In this document: piece after piece, positions 33,919 to 44,534 of the stretch
Layout of the letters: the number at the start of each line of letters is the position of its first letter
Position numbering within the stretch: the first letter of the stretch is position 1
NCBI RefSeq assembly: GCF_003545815.1
Contig: NZ_PDUW01000006.1
Span: forward strand, 62,001-126,000
DNA: 64,000 nt
Origin: Pusillimonas caeni
GTDB lineage: Bacteria; Pseudomonadota; Gammaproteobacteria; Burkholderiales; Burkholderiaceae_B
Direction of reading: 5' to 3'
The notes under the pieces: model-generated
Databases searched by the model: none
What the model was told of the DNA's origin: nothing
Seen by the model: the letters and a program-made list of their open reading frames with translations, nothing else
Program-made: the position numbers and the translations under genes

Positions 33919-34536
33919 ATGGACATTGCGTTAATCCTGTTGATGATCTTCGTGGCATGGCGAGTGGTGTGCCTGCGTTATCAGCGCACGCATATTGCTT
34001 TGCTGGGACGGCATCTGTCGAACCTGCAGCTGGAGCGCCACATGGAAACGCTGACGCAAGGCTACAGCCGCGCCATCAATGAAGAGTCGGAAACACGCCA
34101 GCTACAGGTGCTGGACACCTTCGCCCAAACCGAGCGTTCAGTGGCGGCACAGATAGGGTCGCTGGCCGATGCCATGCAAAAGGAAAGCTCGCAGGCCGCC
34201 AGCTTGAGCACGCCGCCGTTCTGCGTACCTTATGCCGAGCGCTTGCTTCCCATGCTGACGCGGGATTTTCGCGCACTGCTGCACATCCATGCGGCCGGCC
34301 TGCGTCATGTGGTGGACAATGGAGGCGGCTGGGATCCGAAAGGCCGCGCCTATCATCTTTCGGCTGAGCTGTATCTGTTCCAACACAGCTGCCACTGGTT
34401 TTGCAAGTCGCGCGCCGTGGCCGATGCGCGGCTGGCGCTGCGGCATCAGGTCACTCACCAGAAAGTGCTGGACTCTGTGTCCGCCGAGACCCGTTCGGCT
34501 TATCTGCGCTGGCTGCGAGGCGCCGACGAGCGGTAG
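33919..34536 (+). CDS. membrane-anchored protein of unknown function, 205 aa
   Basis: The ATG at 33919 starts MDIALILLMIFVAWRVVC, a single N-terminal membrane helix. A helical region (about 30-95) with ETRQLQVLDTFAQTERSV follows, then a His/Trp-rich C-terminus (HSCHWFCKSRAVADARL). The frame upstream to 33823 overlaps the preceding gene and lacks a ribosome site. No family recognised. Confidence 0.65.
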   Translation: MDIALILLMIFVAWRVVCLRYQRTHIALLGRHLSNLQLERHMETLTQGYSRAINEESETRQLQVLDTFAQTERSVAAQIGSLADAMQKESSQAASLSTPPFCVPYAERLLPMLTRDFRALLHIHAAGLRHVVDNGGGWDPKGRAYHLSAELYLFQHSCHWFCKSRAVADARLALRHQVTHQKVLDSVSAETRSAYLRWLRGADER

Positions 34537-34556
34537 AAGCGTGCAGCGTCATGCCG

Positions 34557-35102
34557 CTAGTCTTTCGCCTTGGGAGCGCTGAGGCCCTTGCTATAGTAGC
34601 CGGATTGATCGAAGCAGCAGACACGCCTCTCGCCCGAGGCAAGCATGTCGCAGGCGTTATCGATTCGTCGTTTTCGAGTCTTGGCCTGCTTTGCAGACTC
34701 GATCCAATGAATCCAGTCCAGGCGGGCGATGGTGGTCGTGTCTTCCCAAGTGGCTTTAGCTGCGGCAGACCGGGCAAGGGCCTGCTGCAGGTCATCTGGC
34801 ACCTGCGGCTCCGGCTCCGGATGAGTCGGAGAAAGCTGAACTTCAACCATGTCTCCGAACGACGCGGCGGCAGCCTCTTGAAGCCCCTTGCTCACCTTGA
34901 GCCAGTGGCTAAGCCGGCCGTCCGGCTCGAGCGTGGCTTGAAACGGGCTCCCGTTGATGGTCCCTTCCACAGACGTCCTGCCACGCCTGGGCAGTTTGTC
35001 GCTGGCGGCTTTGGGCAAAACAAGAAAGCCCCATGAGCCGTCTTCGCCGGGACTTGCGGGGCGCAGCAATTTTGCCTTGAATGTAGACGCATCTTTCGCC
35101 AT
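34557..35102 (-). CDS. YdeI/OmpD-associated family protein with DUF1905 domain
   Basis: The protein has 181 residues. The N-terminal half (FKAKLLRPASPGEDGSWGFLVLP, VEGTINGSPFQATLEPDG) is DUF1905, and the C-terminal half (VPDDLQQALARSAAAKATWE, RIDNACDMLASGERR) is the bacteriocin-protection YdeI-type domain. The biochemical function is unknown. It is convergent with the membrane protein gene ending at 34536. Confidence 0.88.
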   Translation of the reverse strand: MAKDASTFKAKLLRPASPGEDGSWGFLVLPKAASDKLPRRGRTSVEGTINGSPFQATLEPDGRLSHWLKVSKGLQEAAAASFGDMVEVQLSPTHPEPEPQVPDDLQQALARSAAAKATWEDTTTIARLDWIHWIESAKQAKTRKRRIDNACDMLASGERRVCCFDQSGYYSKGLSAPKAKD

Positions 35103-35137
35103 GTCGGGACACCTTTAGGCCTGTTGACGCTAAGCAA

Positions 35138-36031
35138 TCAGATTGTTTTACGCAGCCTTCTCCCGCCGTACTCGGCAAAGCCGATTCCCGACAGAATCAT
35201 TACCAGCGCTACGGCGTGATAAAGGTGGAATTCCTCTCCGATCAAAGTCACCGCCAGCAGCGCGCCCCACACGGGCAGCAAGTTGATGAACTGGCCGGCC
35301 CGGTTGGCGCCGATCAGCTCCACGGCCCAGATGTAGAGCACCTGGCCGATGAGGGATGGAAAGATGACGATATAGGTAATGACCATCCACCCTTGCAAGT
35401 CCGGGAAGATGAAGTTGCCCTGAGCCACCTCGAAAGCCAGCAAAGGCAATGACGCCAGGGACCCGCCCAGGCACAGAATGAACATCAGGCTGGTCCAATG
35501 CATTTGCGGCTTGCTGCGCAAGCCGGCGGTATAAATGCCGTAACCGAGGACGGCGATGAACATCAGCGCATCGCCGAAGTTGATGCTGAGGGACACCAGG
35601 TTGCCCAACTCGCCGCGCACCGCGATGACGATCACACCGATGAAAGAGCAGGCGAAGCCCACTGCCTGCGCCCAGCTTATGCGGCTGGAGAAAAGCACAA
35701 AGCTTGCCGCAAATACGAAAAGCGGCATGCTTCCCTGCAGGATGCTGGCGTTGATGGCCGTGGTATAGACCAAGGCGTAGTAAAGCGCCGCACTGAAGAC
35801 GGTGAAGCCCAGGACGCCCAGCATCAACAGATAGCCCAGCCGCGGCCTGATGGCCGGCCAGTCGCCGGCGATCTGCTCGCGCTTGAACACGTAAAGCAGC
35901 GCCATCAGGCTGATCCAGCGGATGCTTACCAAAACCATGGGAGACGCATGGCCCACCGCCCATTTGCCGGCAATGGAGTTGCCGGCCCAGAAAAGCGTCG
36001 TCAGCGCCAGAAGAACGTAGGCTTTATAAAT
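35138..36031 (-). CDS. EamA/DMT-family transporter, probable ATT start
   Basis: Ten-helix drug/metabolite transporter. The first conventional start, GTG at 35956, would delete most of helix 1. In frame upstream the sequence IYKAYVLLALTTLFWAGNSIAGKWAV is a perfect EamA first helix with no ATG, GTG or TTG before the stop at 36050-36052. An ATT at 36031 has GGGGA six bases upstream and gives 297 residues, the usual family length. LPLVW-type and GANRAGQFINLLPVWGALL motifs are present in the second half. Substrate unknown. The alternative is a mutated start codon. Confidence 0.8.
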   Translation of the reverse strand: MYKAYVLLALTTLFWAGNSIAGKWAVGHASPMVLVSIRWISLMALLYVFKREQIAGDWPAIRPRLGYLLMLGVLGFTVFSAALYYALVYTTAINASILQGSMPLFVFAASFVLFSSRISWAQAVGFACSFIGVIVIAVRGELGNLVSLSINFGDALMFIAVLGYGIYTAGLRSKPQMHWTSLMFILCLGGSLASLPLLAFEVAQGNFIFPDLQGWMVITYIVIFPSLIGQVLYIWAVELIGANRAGQFINLLPVWGALLAVTLIGEEFHLYHAVALVMILSGIGFAEYGGRRLRKTI

Positions 36032-36244
36032 GGGAATTCCCCGAGAATGCTATGTTTGGGTTGATGCCATGAGTTGATGTCTTGAGGCCCTGCAGGCGGC
36101 CCCAGTGCACCGGCCTTTGCCGGGTTTCGATCAGGGCGATGGCATACAACCCGCTAATGTAGCACTCCGGTCGCCGGGTGTCCCGCGCCGCGTATACAGC
36201 GTTGCGGCTCGGCGATCGGCTTTCGCTCGGAGGGAGTTCGCGAT

Positions 36245-39200
36245 TCAGAATCTGATCATCAGGTTCGCCTTCGCGCCATGGTCCCGGGCCGAGCCGGCAA
36301 GCTGTCCGGAATAAGAAAAGCCGAGCGTGGCGCCTGGGGCCAGGCTCAGATCGACTCCCGCCTCGACGACGGCGCTGTCCTTGGCGATCGGCACGCCCGC
36401 GACGACGAAGATGTCGCCCTCTGACAAACCGTGCCGCGCCGTGGGGATGGTGTCGCCAAAGGCATGCCGCCATCCTACCGCCGCGCGTAGAGTCGCTTCT
36501 ATGGCGCCGGCGCTCAGGCGATGCTCGGCACGCAAGCCCAGCGTGGAAAAGGTGACATCCGTATTCTCGCTGCGGCCGGAGAGCGCCGCGGCCCCTCCCC
36601 GCTCGCTATAGCTATCCGTGTGCAGACGCACATGAGCCAGGCCGGCGTATGGCTCGACCCGTACCGGGCCCGCGTCGATGCTATACCCCACTTCGCCGAA
36701 GGCCTGCAGCGTGCCCGCATGGTAACCGGCCCCGGCGCTGTCACTAAGGCCGGGAAGGGAGATTGAACGCTTGGTGTCGACATCGTGCCAGGTATAGGCC
36801 AGGCCGGCGCGCAGCCCAAGCGCATCCCGCTGTGTACCGCCGTAGAGGCCCAGGTGATAATTGTCGCTCTTGGCCGAGGAGGCGCGGTCGCGCGCCTTGA
36901 AGTCCGAGCGGCTGTATCCGGCCAGCAGGCCGACGCGCCAAGCGCCCACGCGCCGGTCCGCGCCGATCAGCAAACCTTTGGCATCGCGGTCCAGGCGGGC
37001 GGCATTGCCGTCGCTGTCGGTCGAACCCCAGGAACCGAAAGCCTGCGACCAGACCACCGGGCCGGAATCGCTTGCGGACACCTGCGTAGGCGTTAGCGCC
37101 GACCCATAGGCCTGCACGGGCGCGGTGGACGCCCCGGGCGTCGCGAAAGCGGCGCGAACGCGGTCGTTGGCCGCATTGCGCACGAAGCGGCTGTCTTCGA
37201 TCAGCGCCGTCCTGGCCGAGGCGTGGATCTCGCCCGACAACGCATCGAAGCTGGAGCGGATAAGCGCTTCATCGTCGGGCAATTGCGCGATCGCGTCATA
37301 GACGGCATGGCCGGCATTGAAACCGATGCTTTCGATGGCGTTTGCCGTGGCGCCCTGGTTTTGCGTCAACGCAGCCGAGGCGAATTCGCGATCGTTGCGT
37401 GAAAGCTCCAGATCGACCGTGCCGGCGCCATAGTCGTAAAGCAGCTCTGGCTTAAGGAATGCGAAGTCCGAGGACACTTCATCGAACCGGCCCGATAGTG
37501 CGCCGCCCGCCGACAGAATGGTGTGGCTCGAGCGCAGGTCGTAATCACCGCCGGCGCCGATATGGGCAACGGAACCGCCGTTGAGCGTGGCGCTGCCCGT
37601 CACCGCCACCTGGTCGCTTTCACCGCCTTGCGGGTCGACCTCCACTTCGAAGCGCGAGCCGGCCTCGAAGACCAGGTCGCCGTCGACGGTCAGCGTGCCG
37701 ACGGAGTTGCCCGGCGCCAATGTACCGTCCGAGGCCACTGCCACCCGCGACCCGGCGCCGGCGCCTACTGTGCCCGAGCCGCCCAGCGTGGCGCCTGCCT
37801 GCACATCGAGGGAGCCGCCGAGCGAACCGTTGCCATCGGCGTCGCCAACGAGCAAAGTTCCATTGGAAAGCGTCGTAGTGCCGGCAAAGTGCGAGCTATC
37901 GCCGGTCAGCCGCACCGTACCGGCTCCATCGAGCTTGAATTGGCCGACACCCGAAATCGTCCCGCCATAAACACCATTCTTGGCGTCGGTGAAGGTCAGC
38001 CCGCCCGTTGCGCCATCAAGATGCGCATCCCCTTCAAAGCGAGATGCTTCAGTAATGAGCGCCCCGGACACAATGGACCAGTCAAGCAGGGATCGTCCCT
38101 CGAGCGTCAGGCTTCCAGCGCCGTCCTTGACCATGGTGCCGTCAGATCCTTCCAGGCCGGTGATGTCGCCTGCAAAGCGGGCGTCCTCGTCTTGAAGGAA
38201 GGCAACCACGCCCGCGTTGGCGATGTCGCCCGAGATAGAACCCGCATGGCCCAGCAGCCATCCGCCCTCTACCCGTGTGTTCCCATAGCGGTTTTCGCCC
38301 GCAAGCGTCAACGCCCCGTCGCCGCGCTTGACGAGGTCGCCCGGACCTATGATGTTCTGATCGACGTAAAAGTTATTCGCTTCATTGACAATGTCGAAGC
38401 CGCCGCCCCGAGCGCCCCAGATAATCTGACGCTCGGTGTCGTTGAAGTCGGCCCCCGCAACCTGCAGAACGCCGCCATCGAAGGTCAGCGCTCCATCCTC
38501 ACGGCCGAGATTGGCATCCGATGAGACGGACACCACACCGCCGGCGAGCGTCGTGCCGCCTGCATAAGTATTGTTGCCCGACAAGACGAGTGTTCCGGCT
38601 TCGGTCTTGGTGATCCCGCCGGTGCCGGTAATCTCCGTTGCGATCTCGGCGCTGTCGGCCAGCACACGGATTTCCGAGCTGCCGGCGACCGTTTCGAGCG
38701 AACCCGCACCTTGCAGCCGGTAGCCTTCGTCGATGAACTGCAGCCCGGCAAAGCGCTGCATACCTTCAACATCGATCGTTCCGCCATTGAATCCGCCGGG
38801 CTGATTCTTGAAGGCGGCATGGTTGCCGGCCCACGCGACAGGCAATTCGCCATCCTTGTTGAGCCACTGCGGGTTGGCCGCACTCCAGAGGCCGTCTCCG
38901 CCTTGCCAGTGCTGGAGCATGTCGTTACCGGCCGCGCCAATGAAGAGATCGACACGATTGTCACCCGCTTGAATATCGTAGCCGGCATCCAAATTCAGAC
39001 CATGGCCTATGGTCAGCAGATTGTCGGTCAGTTCACCGACATAAGTCATGAGGCGGTAGTAACCCAGGCCTGCCGCGCCGTCTTCGGTGTCGCTGCTCTG
39101 TGCCAGATTCAGCGTGCCGTCCAGCGTAAGATCACCCAACACTTCGATACGGTCGCTCGCGCCTGGCGATGGGACGGATAATCCCGGAGCCCCAAGCTCA

Positions 39201-42200
39201 TATTCGAGGACCGAACCCGATGACAGCGCGAGGCCGCCGGCGACGGTGAGCGTTCCAACGGAACTGCCCGGCGCCAGGATGCCGCCATCGGCAATCGTCG
39301 TGTCGCCCACCGTGCCCGAGCCACCCAAGGCGCCGCCGGCCTTGACATCAATACTTCCACCCAGACGCCCGTCCACAGTCAATGTGCCGCCCGAGATCGT
39401 TGTGATGCCGTCGAATGTCCGGCCATTGCCCCGATACACGGTATGGCCGGCCAGATGATCGATCGAATGATCCCCGCTCGGATCAGTACTGAATGTGTCC
39501 TTTTGCAGGGCAAGCCCGAATACATAGTGCTCGTCAGTGTGGTTGAAGACCAGCTTGCCCGCGCCGGTGCTGAAGTCGACGGCACGCGCGCTGATCGTTC
39601 CCGCCGCAGTCGGCGCAGCGTCTGCCTCGGCGCCGATGACGAGAGTTCCTGATCCATCCTCATTCCTGCCCAGCGTCGCGCGGCTGGTGGCGAAATCGAC
39701 CAGATCGATATATCCGCCATCGGCAAGCACGACCGTCCCTTGTCCGTTCTCACCGATGTACAGATTGCCATCCACGATCCAGGATGACCCGACTCCCTTG
39801 ACGAGCGCAGTACCTTGACCATCATAGCCTCTGCCGACGGAAGCGAAGAAAGATGTCTCGACCCGGCCCCCGTCAAGAATGTTGAGCGTTCCGCTACCGG
39901 TATCGCCGACGTAAGTCGGCGCATTGCCAGTGGTCACAAATGTCGATGTCGGGCCGGAAACGGTCACAAGGCCATCACCGTTGGCGTCGCCGCCGATGAC
40001 TACAAGATAGCCGCTCTCGAAGCGGCCTCCGTCTTGAACCGTAAGGCTGCCGGTCGCATTCCGCCCGATCCGAGTAGTCCCGCCATTGATGCGAAGACGT
40101 GAGTCCGCTCCCGAAATCGTCGCCTGACCATCCGCATTGCCGGAGTAGCCGATCACGAACGCGTTGGCGCTGGATAAGCCCGGCATTGTCACCCGCGCGC
40201 CACTGGTTAGATCGAATAGCCCCTTGCCACTTTGGCCGACGGTGAGCGCTATGGCTTCGACCGATGTACTCTCGCCGTCCACGGCGAGGTTCGCCTGATC
40301 GCCAGCGCCGGCGTCCACTAGGATCGTACCGTTCAAAAGATTCGCTCCGCCGGCCACTTGCAGCTCGCCATTCTGAACCCGCATCGCGCCGATACTCATC
40401 CCGCCTGCCGTGACCAGTACGCCGGCCCCATTCTTGTATAGGTCGCCAGCGCCTGCGATGGATCCATTTACTTGCAGCGTAGCGTTGTCAGCCACGTCGA
40501 AGCGGCCATCGCGATCGAGCGTCACGGCCCGATCACTGGCCAGACTGGCCGTGGCGGCCAAGCTACCGCCGGCGAACATCAACGCGCCGTCGGCTTGCCC
40601 CAAATTGGTATCGGATGAGATGGACAGCACGCCGGCGCCCAACGTGGTGCCTCCCGCATAGGAATTGTCGCCTGACAGAACGAGCGTTCCGCCTTCGGTC
40701 TTGGTGATCCCGCCCGTTCCTGTAATCTCGGTTGCAATCTCGGCCCTGTCGGCCAATACGCGTATCTCCGAGCCGCCCGCATCCGTTTCGAGCGAGCCAT
40801 CCCCTTGCAGCCGATAGCCTTCGTCGACAAATTGCAGGCCTTTGAAACTGTGCGCTCCTTCGACGGCCACCACGCCGCCATCAAAGTCGCCGGGCTGGTT
40901 CTTGAACACGGCATGATTTCCCGCCCAGGCCACCGGAATATCGCCGTCGGGCGCGCCATCGCCGGCATTGAGCCAAGTCGTGCCGCCGGCGCTCCAGGTG
41001 CCGTCGCCGCCCTGCCAATGCTGGAGAGCGTCATCGCCTAGCGAGGCTGCAGCCGGCACAAATAGATCCACGCGGCCGCTATCTAAATAAAGTGCATAAA
41101 GATCTTTTCCCTCGTGGGGGATTTGTCCAAGCGACGGGTAGTCGCCGGTCAAACTGCCGCTGTATGTCATCAGCCGATAGAAGCCCAAAGACGTCACGCC
41201 GTCTGCGGGGTCGCTGCTTTGCATCAGGTTCAAGGTAACGCCGTTCAATGCGAGGTCGCCGTCCACCTCGATGCGGTCGCTGCGTCCCGAAGCGGGATCG
41301 CCCTCCGTACCCGGCGAACCGAGCTGGTAATCCAGGATCGACCCGGGCAACATCGTCAATCCTCCGGAGAACGTAAGCGTACCGATGGCGTTGCCGCCGG
41401 GAGCAAGGCGTCCGCCGTCTTCGATGGTGGTCTTGCCGACCCTGCCCGAACCGCCCAGCGTGGCGTCCTGCTGCACAGTCACCTGCGACGAGCGCTCGAT
41501 CGAGCCGTCGACGATCAAGGTACCGCCCTGGACCGTGGTCTCGCCCCTGTGTCCACTTTGCCCCGCCAGCGTCAGCGTGCCACCGCCAGTCTTAACGATA
41601 TTGCCGCCGATACCGGGGGTAGGGTCAGATATATTTCCGGTCAAAGTCAGGTCGTGGCTTGCATCGAGCGTAAGGGTGCCCAAAGCAATATTGAATTCAA
41701 TCTCGTTGGCAAGCGTCATGTTTCTAGTGGCTCGCAGAACGCTATGATCTGAACGGATCAAAACACGGCCCACTGAAAGCGCCTGATCGTGGCCGACTTC
41801 GAGGACGGAATCACCAATAACTGTCCAGCCAGTGTAAGTGTTGGCCCCATTGAGCGCCAAGACACCGCCTTCTGCGTAAAGGCCGGCGCCCAAGCCACTT
41901 ATCTGCCCGCCCAGCGTCAGCGTGCCCTCGCCCCATTTTTTGAGTCTGGCATCGGCGCCAGTGATATCACCGTCGAACGCCGTCTCGCCGCTCTGATCCA
42001 CATAGACGTATGTATCGCCCATAGCCAGCGTGCCTCCGCTGCCCGCAAGTGATGACATCTCCAACGTTGCAACTCCTACTCCCGCGGGCGCACGGTAATC
42101 GCTCAAATCCAGCGTGCCGCCGTTGATGACATAGGCGTTGTTATCCACCAGGGCGCCGTAGGTATCCGCGCGCAGCGTGCCGGCTTCGACCGTGGTGGCG

Positions 42201-43012
42201 CCCGCGTAGCTGTTCTGGCCCGACAACGTCAGCGTCCCCTCACCGATTTTGGTCAGCCCGCCCGAGCCCTGCAAGTCGGCGCCGATGCCGACGTCGTGAC
42301 CGTTGCTGTCGATGAATGCGCCGTTGTCTTCAATGATTACATCGCCCGCATTGAAATTGCGCAGGAAGTTGGACGTATCCGCAGTAGCTCGCAATATCCC
42401 ACCATCGAACAAGAGCGTTCCGGCTCCCAAGCCCCTCCCTACAGAACCAGTGGCAAGAACGCCATTACTGTTCAACGCGATCTCGCCCGACCCGCTCGCC
42501 ATCTCGCCAACCACTGTGTCCTGGGAGATCACAACCCCGCCGTTTTCGATAGCGAGCCTGCCCGTACCATTGAACCCAACAGCCAGGAAACCGGAGTTTG
42601 TCCATGTTGAAGCCGTGCCGTCAGCGCTCGAGCCCGATACTTTCACCTCGCCGTGCGAGTTGGACTCGTCGCCGATGAAGCCGATCTCGTTGAAGACTTG
42701 ACCGCCATTTTCGATTGTGAGCACGCCGGCGCCAAGTTCGCCGACGATGAGGTCGCCGTCTATCTCCCATGGGCTTGGCCGGGTGCCGGCCATTGTTCCA
42801 TCGACGGTTTCAGTCGCACCGTGGTCGATAGAAACGTCCTGCGCCGACGCAGGGGCCGCGGCGAAGATCAACGTCGAGGCGGCCGCTTGCAGCAGAGCCG
42901 CCACCCCGACGATACGCATGGTCTTGCGCCTGCCTCGCCCACGCGCATGTTCCGACGCCACCTGAAACAGGCCCAGAGCATGATTGAAAACGATTCGATG
43001 GATGCGATTCAT
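36245..43012 (-). CDS. giant classical autotransporter with ESPR signal and duplicated passenger segment
   Basis: The ATG at 43012 begins MNRIHRIVFNHALGLFQVASE, an extended signal peptide region, followed by a hydrophobic core and cleavage near APASAQD. The 1900-residue passenger is built of beta-helix repeats with many passenger-associated GTLTLSGxNxYxGxTTV units. Segments at about residues 500-820 and 1200-1520 are copies of each other. The autotransporter barrel occupies about 1966-2255 (WSQAFGSWGSTDSDGNAARL onward) and ends NLMIRF with the terminal Phe. The passenger is expected on the cell surface; adhesion or aggregation is inferred. An AraC gene lies just upstream. Confidence 0.93.
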   Translation of the reverse strand: MNRIHRIVFNHALGLFQVASEHARGRGRRKTMRIVGVAALLQAAASTLIFAAAPASAQDVSIDHGATETVDGTMAGTRPSPWEIDGDLIVGELGAGVLTIENGGQVFNEIGFIGDESNSHGEVKVSGSSADGTASTWTNSGFLAVGFNGTGRLAIENGGVVISQDTVVGEMASGSGEIALNSNGVLATGSVGRGLGAGTLLFDGGILRATADTSNFLRNFNAGDVIIEDNGAFIDSNGHDVGIGADLQGSGGLTKIGEGTLTLSGQNSYAGATTVEAGTLRADTYGALVDNNAYVINGGTLDLSDYRAPAGVGVATLEMSSLAGSGGTLAMGDTYVYVDQSGETAFDGDITGADARLKKWGEGTLTLGGQISGLGAGLYAEGGVLALNGANTYTGWTVIGDSVLEVGHDQALSVGRVLIRSDHSVLRATRNMTLANEIEFNIALGTLTLDASHDLTLTGNISDPTPGIGGNIVKTGGGTLTLAGQSGHRGETTVQGGTLIVDGSIERSSQVTVQQDATLGGSGRVGKTTIEDGGRLAPGGNAIGTLTFSGGLTMLPGSILDYQLGSPGTEGDPASGRSDRIEVDGDLALNGVTLNLMQSSDPADGVTSLGFYRLMTYSGSLTGDYPSLGQIPHEGKDLYALYLDSGRVDLFVPAAASLGDDALQHWQGGDGTWSAGGTTWLNAGDGAPDGDIPVAWAGNHAVFKNQPGDFDGGVVAVEGAHSFKGLQFVDEGYRLQGDGSLETDAGGSEIRVLADRAEIATEITGTGGITKTEGGTLVLSGDNSYAGGTTLGAGVLSISSDTNLGQADGALMFAGGSLAATASLASDRAVTLDRDGRFDVADNATLQVNGSIAGAGDLYKNGAGVLVTAGGMSIGAMRVQNGELQVAGGANLLNGTILVDAGAGDQANLAVDGESTSVEAIALTVGQSGKGLFDLTSGARVTMPGLSSANAFVIGYSGNADGQATISGADSRLRINGGTTRIGRNATGSLTVQDGGRFESGYLVVIGGDANGDGLVTVSGPTSTFVTTGNAPTYVGDTGSGTLNILDGGRVETSFFASVGRGYDGQGTALVKGVGSSWIVDGNLYIGENGQGTVVLADGGYIDLVDFATSRATLGRNEDGSGTLVIGAEADAAPTAAGTISARAVDFSTGAGKLVFNHTDEHYVFGLALQKDTFSTDPSGDHSIDHLAGHTVYRGNGRTFDGITTISGGTLTVDGRLGGSIDVKAGGALGGSGTVGDTTIADGGILAPGSSVGTLTVAGGLALSSGSVLEYELGAPGLSVPSPGASDRIEVLGDLTLDGTLNLAQSSDTEDGAAGLGYYRLMTYVGELTDNLLTIGHGLNLDAGYDIQAGDNRVDLFIGAAGNDMLQHWQGGDGLWSAANPQWLNKDGELPVAWAGNHAAFKNQPGGFNGGTIDVEGMQRFAGLQFIDEGYRLQGAGSLETVAGSSEIRVLADSAEIATEITGTGGITKTEAGTLVLSGNNTYAGGTTLAGGVVSVSSDANLGREDGALTFDGGVLQVAGADFNDTERQIIWGARGGGFDIVNEANNFYVDQNIIGPGDLVKRGDGALTLAGENRYGNTRVEGGWLLGHAGSISGDIANAGVVAFLQDEDARFAGDITGLEGSDGTMVKDGAGSLTLEGRSLLDWSIVSGALITEASRFEGDAHLDGATGGLTFTDAKNGVYGGTISGVGQFKLDGAGTVRLTGDSSHFAGTTTLSNGTLLVGDADGNGSLGGSLDVQAGATLGGSGTVGAGAGSRVAVASDGTLAPGNSVGTLTVDGDLVFEAGSRFEVEVDPQGGESDQVAVTGSATLNGGSVAHIGAGGDYDLRSSHTILSAGGALSGRFDEVSSDFAFLKPELLYDYGAGTVDLELSRNDREFASAALTQNQGATANAIESIGFNAGHAVYDAIAQLPDDEALIRSSFDALSGEIHASARTALIEDSRFVRNAANDRVRAAFATPGASTAPVQAYGSALTPTQVSASDSGPVVWSQAFGSWGSTDSDGNAARLDRDAKGLLIGADRRVGAWRVGLLAGYSRSDFKARDRASSAKSDNYHLGLYGGTQRDALGLRAGLAYTWHDVDTKRSISLPGLSDSAGAGYHAGTLQAFGEVGYSIDAGPVRVEPYAGLAHVRLHTDSYSERGGAAALSGRSENTDVTFSTLGLRAEHRLSAGAIEATLRAAVGWRHAFGDTIPTARHGLSEGDIFVVAGVPIAKDSAVVEAGVDLSLAPGATLGFSYSGQLAGSARDHGAKANLMIRF

Positions 43013-43264
43013 GTGCGTCTCCGGCGGCGATGCTTTCGTCCATCGCTGCAGGAGCACTCAGAACCGTGCCTGTAAAAACGGAACGCCCCGATCAGGAGGC
43101 GCGCTGAGCCGCGGCGGACATGCAGTCAAATCGTCACTGTATAAGCAAGAGGACGAACGAAGTCATCGCAGCGTCTCAGCAGAGTCGTTGCCGCGTTTCA
43201 ACACATCAATTCGAGGAACTGCCCAAGCACGCCGGCTGGTTCCGGAGTCTATCCGAGCGTGGAA

Positions 43265-44263
43265 TTACAGCCTGGCAGCGGCTCTTGCCTCGCTGGGACT
43301 CATGCCAAACCGCTTGCGAAACATCCGGCTGACGTTGGACTCGTCGTAGAGCCCGCAACGCATCGCCAGTATCTGGATCGGCACCGCCTTGTTTTCTTTT
43401 TGCAGAAGACGCATGAACTGCTGCAGGCGCAATTCGCGGATATGGCCTTGCACCGTCAATTCCCTCTCGGCGAACAGCCGGTAAAGCGTGGCGCGCGAGC
43501 AGCCTATGGCGGCCGCCACCGCGTCGGGGGCGAGGTCCGGGTTGACCAGATGGCGCCGGATATAGCGTTGCGCGGCGGCGAAAAACCCGTCGTTCGAATG
43601 CTCCGCCTGCTTGTACATGGTTGCAAAAGCCGCTTCGATCGTGGTGACGGCAAAGGACTCCGAAGCATCGAGCAGCGCCAGCTGCTCGGTGGGTTCCAGG
43701 CCCTGCGCCATCCGGGGAAACTGCTGTAGATGATCGCGCAGCAAACCGGCCAGGCGGGAGTCGGCCAGCGCCGCATTGATCAGCGCGGGCGACGGTATCG
43801 AACGTGGAAACACAGACTCGAGCAAAGCGCGCGAAAGATCGAGCTGGATGAACTTCTGCTGCGAGAACCTTAGCGAAGCGGGCCGCAGCCCATCCAGCAG
43901 GAAAAAGCCGCCTCGGCCGACAGTGGCGGCTTCGCCACCTTCGTATACGCACTGCGCCTGGCCATCAAGCACGAGGAACAGAGCAAGTTCGTCGAGCGGC
44001 GACTTGCGAATGGTTTGCCTGGTCATATGAACGCTGAAGCCGTCCGATTCGGCGTAGTGCATTTCACCCGTCGCCGTGGCCAGCGAAACCACCCTTGCAC
44101 GGAAATCCCGTCGCTGCCGGGCATTCGGCGGGTCGACCTCGACACTGCGAACGACGTCTGTGGCCCAGAACTCGAAACGCTCGGCGGGCGCCAAGTGGTC
44201 CGTAGAGAGGATCTGGAATCGATGGTCTTTGGGCCGCCCTTGCGAGAAGGAATGATGCTCCAT
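43265..44263 (-). CDS. AraC-family regulator (AraC-binding-like N-domain)
   Basis: The protein has 332 residues. The N-terminal half (PAERFEFWATDVVRSVEV, ELALFLVLDGQAQCVYEG) is of the AraC_binding_2 kind; the C-terminus has two helix-turn-helix motifs (APDAVAAAIGCSRATLYRLF and AMRCGLYDESNVSRMFRKRFG). It ends 252 bp upstream of the autotransporter start and reads the same way, so it is a plausible activator of that gene. Confidence 0.9.
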   Translation of the reverse strand: MEHHSFSQGRPKDHRFQILSTDHLAPAERFEFWATDVVRSVEVDPPNARQRRDFRARVVSLATATGEMHYAESDGFSVHMTRQTIRKSPLDELALFLVLDGQAQCVYEGGEAATVGRGGFFLLDGLRPASLRFSQQKFIQLDLSRALLESVFPRSIPSPALINAALADSRLAGLLRDHLQQFPRMAQGLEPTEQLALLDASESFAVTTIEAAFATMYKQAEHSNDGFFAAAQRYIRRHLVNPDLAPDAVAAAIGCSRATLYRLFAERELTVQGHIRELRLQQFMRLLQKENKAVPIQILAMRCGLYDESNVSRMFRKRFGMSPSEARAAARL

Positions 44264-44534
44264 AAATAAAGCCTCCGAATTTGTCGCGGCGACGAATCAA
44301 CGCAACAGAACTCTTCCCTTTGCTCGTTGCACTTTAACACTTCGGGTAGCAGGTCGTCACCAAACCATGCCGACGCCCCCATGCCGCCTGCACCACCTCC
44401 AGGATTGAACACCACGCGATAATAATGATTCGCGCCCTTCTGATTCCGATGGAATCGCTCCGGAGCGCGTCGATTATCGGCCCTGACGTGTAAAGCATCA
44501 GTTTCACTCAATCTTTCTATCGTAGGCTCTCTGA

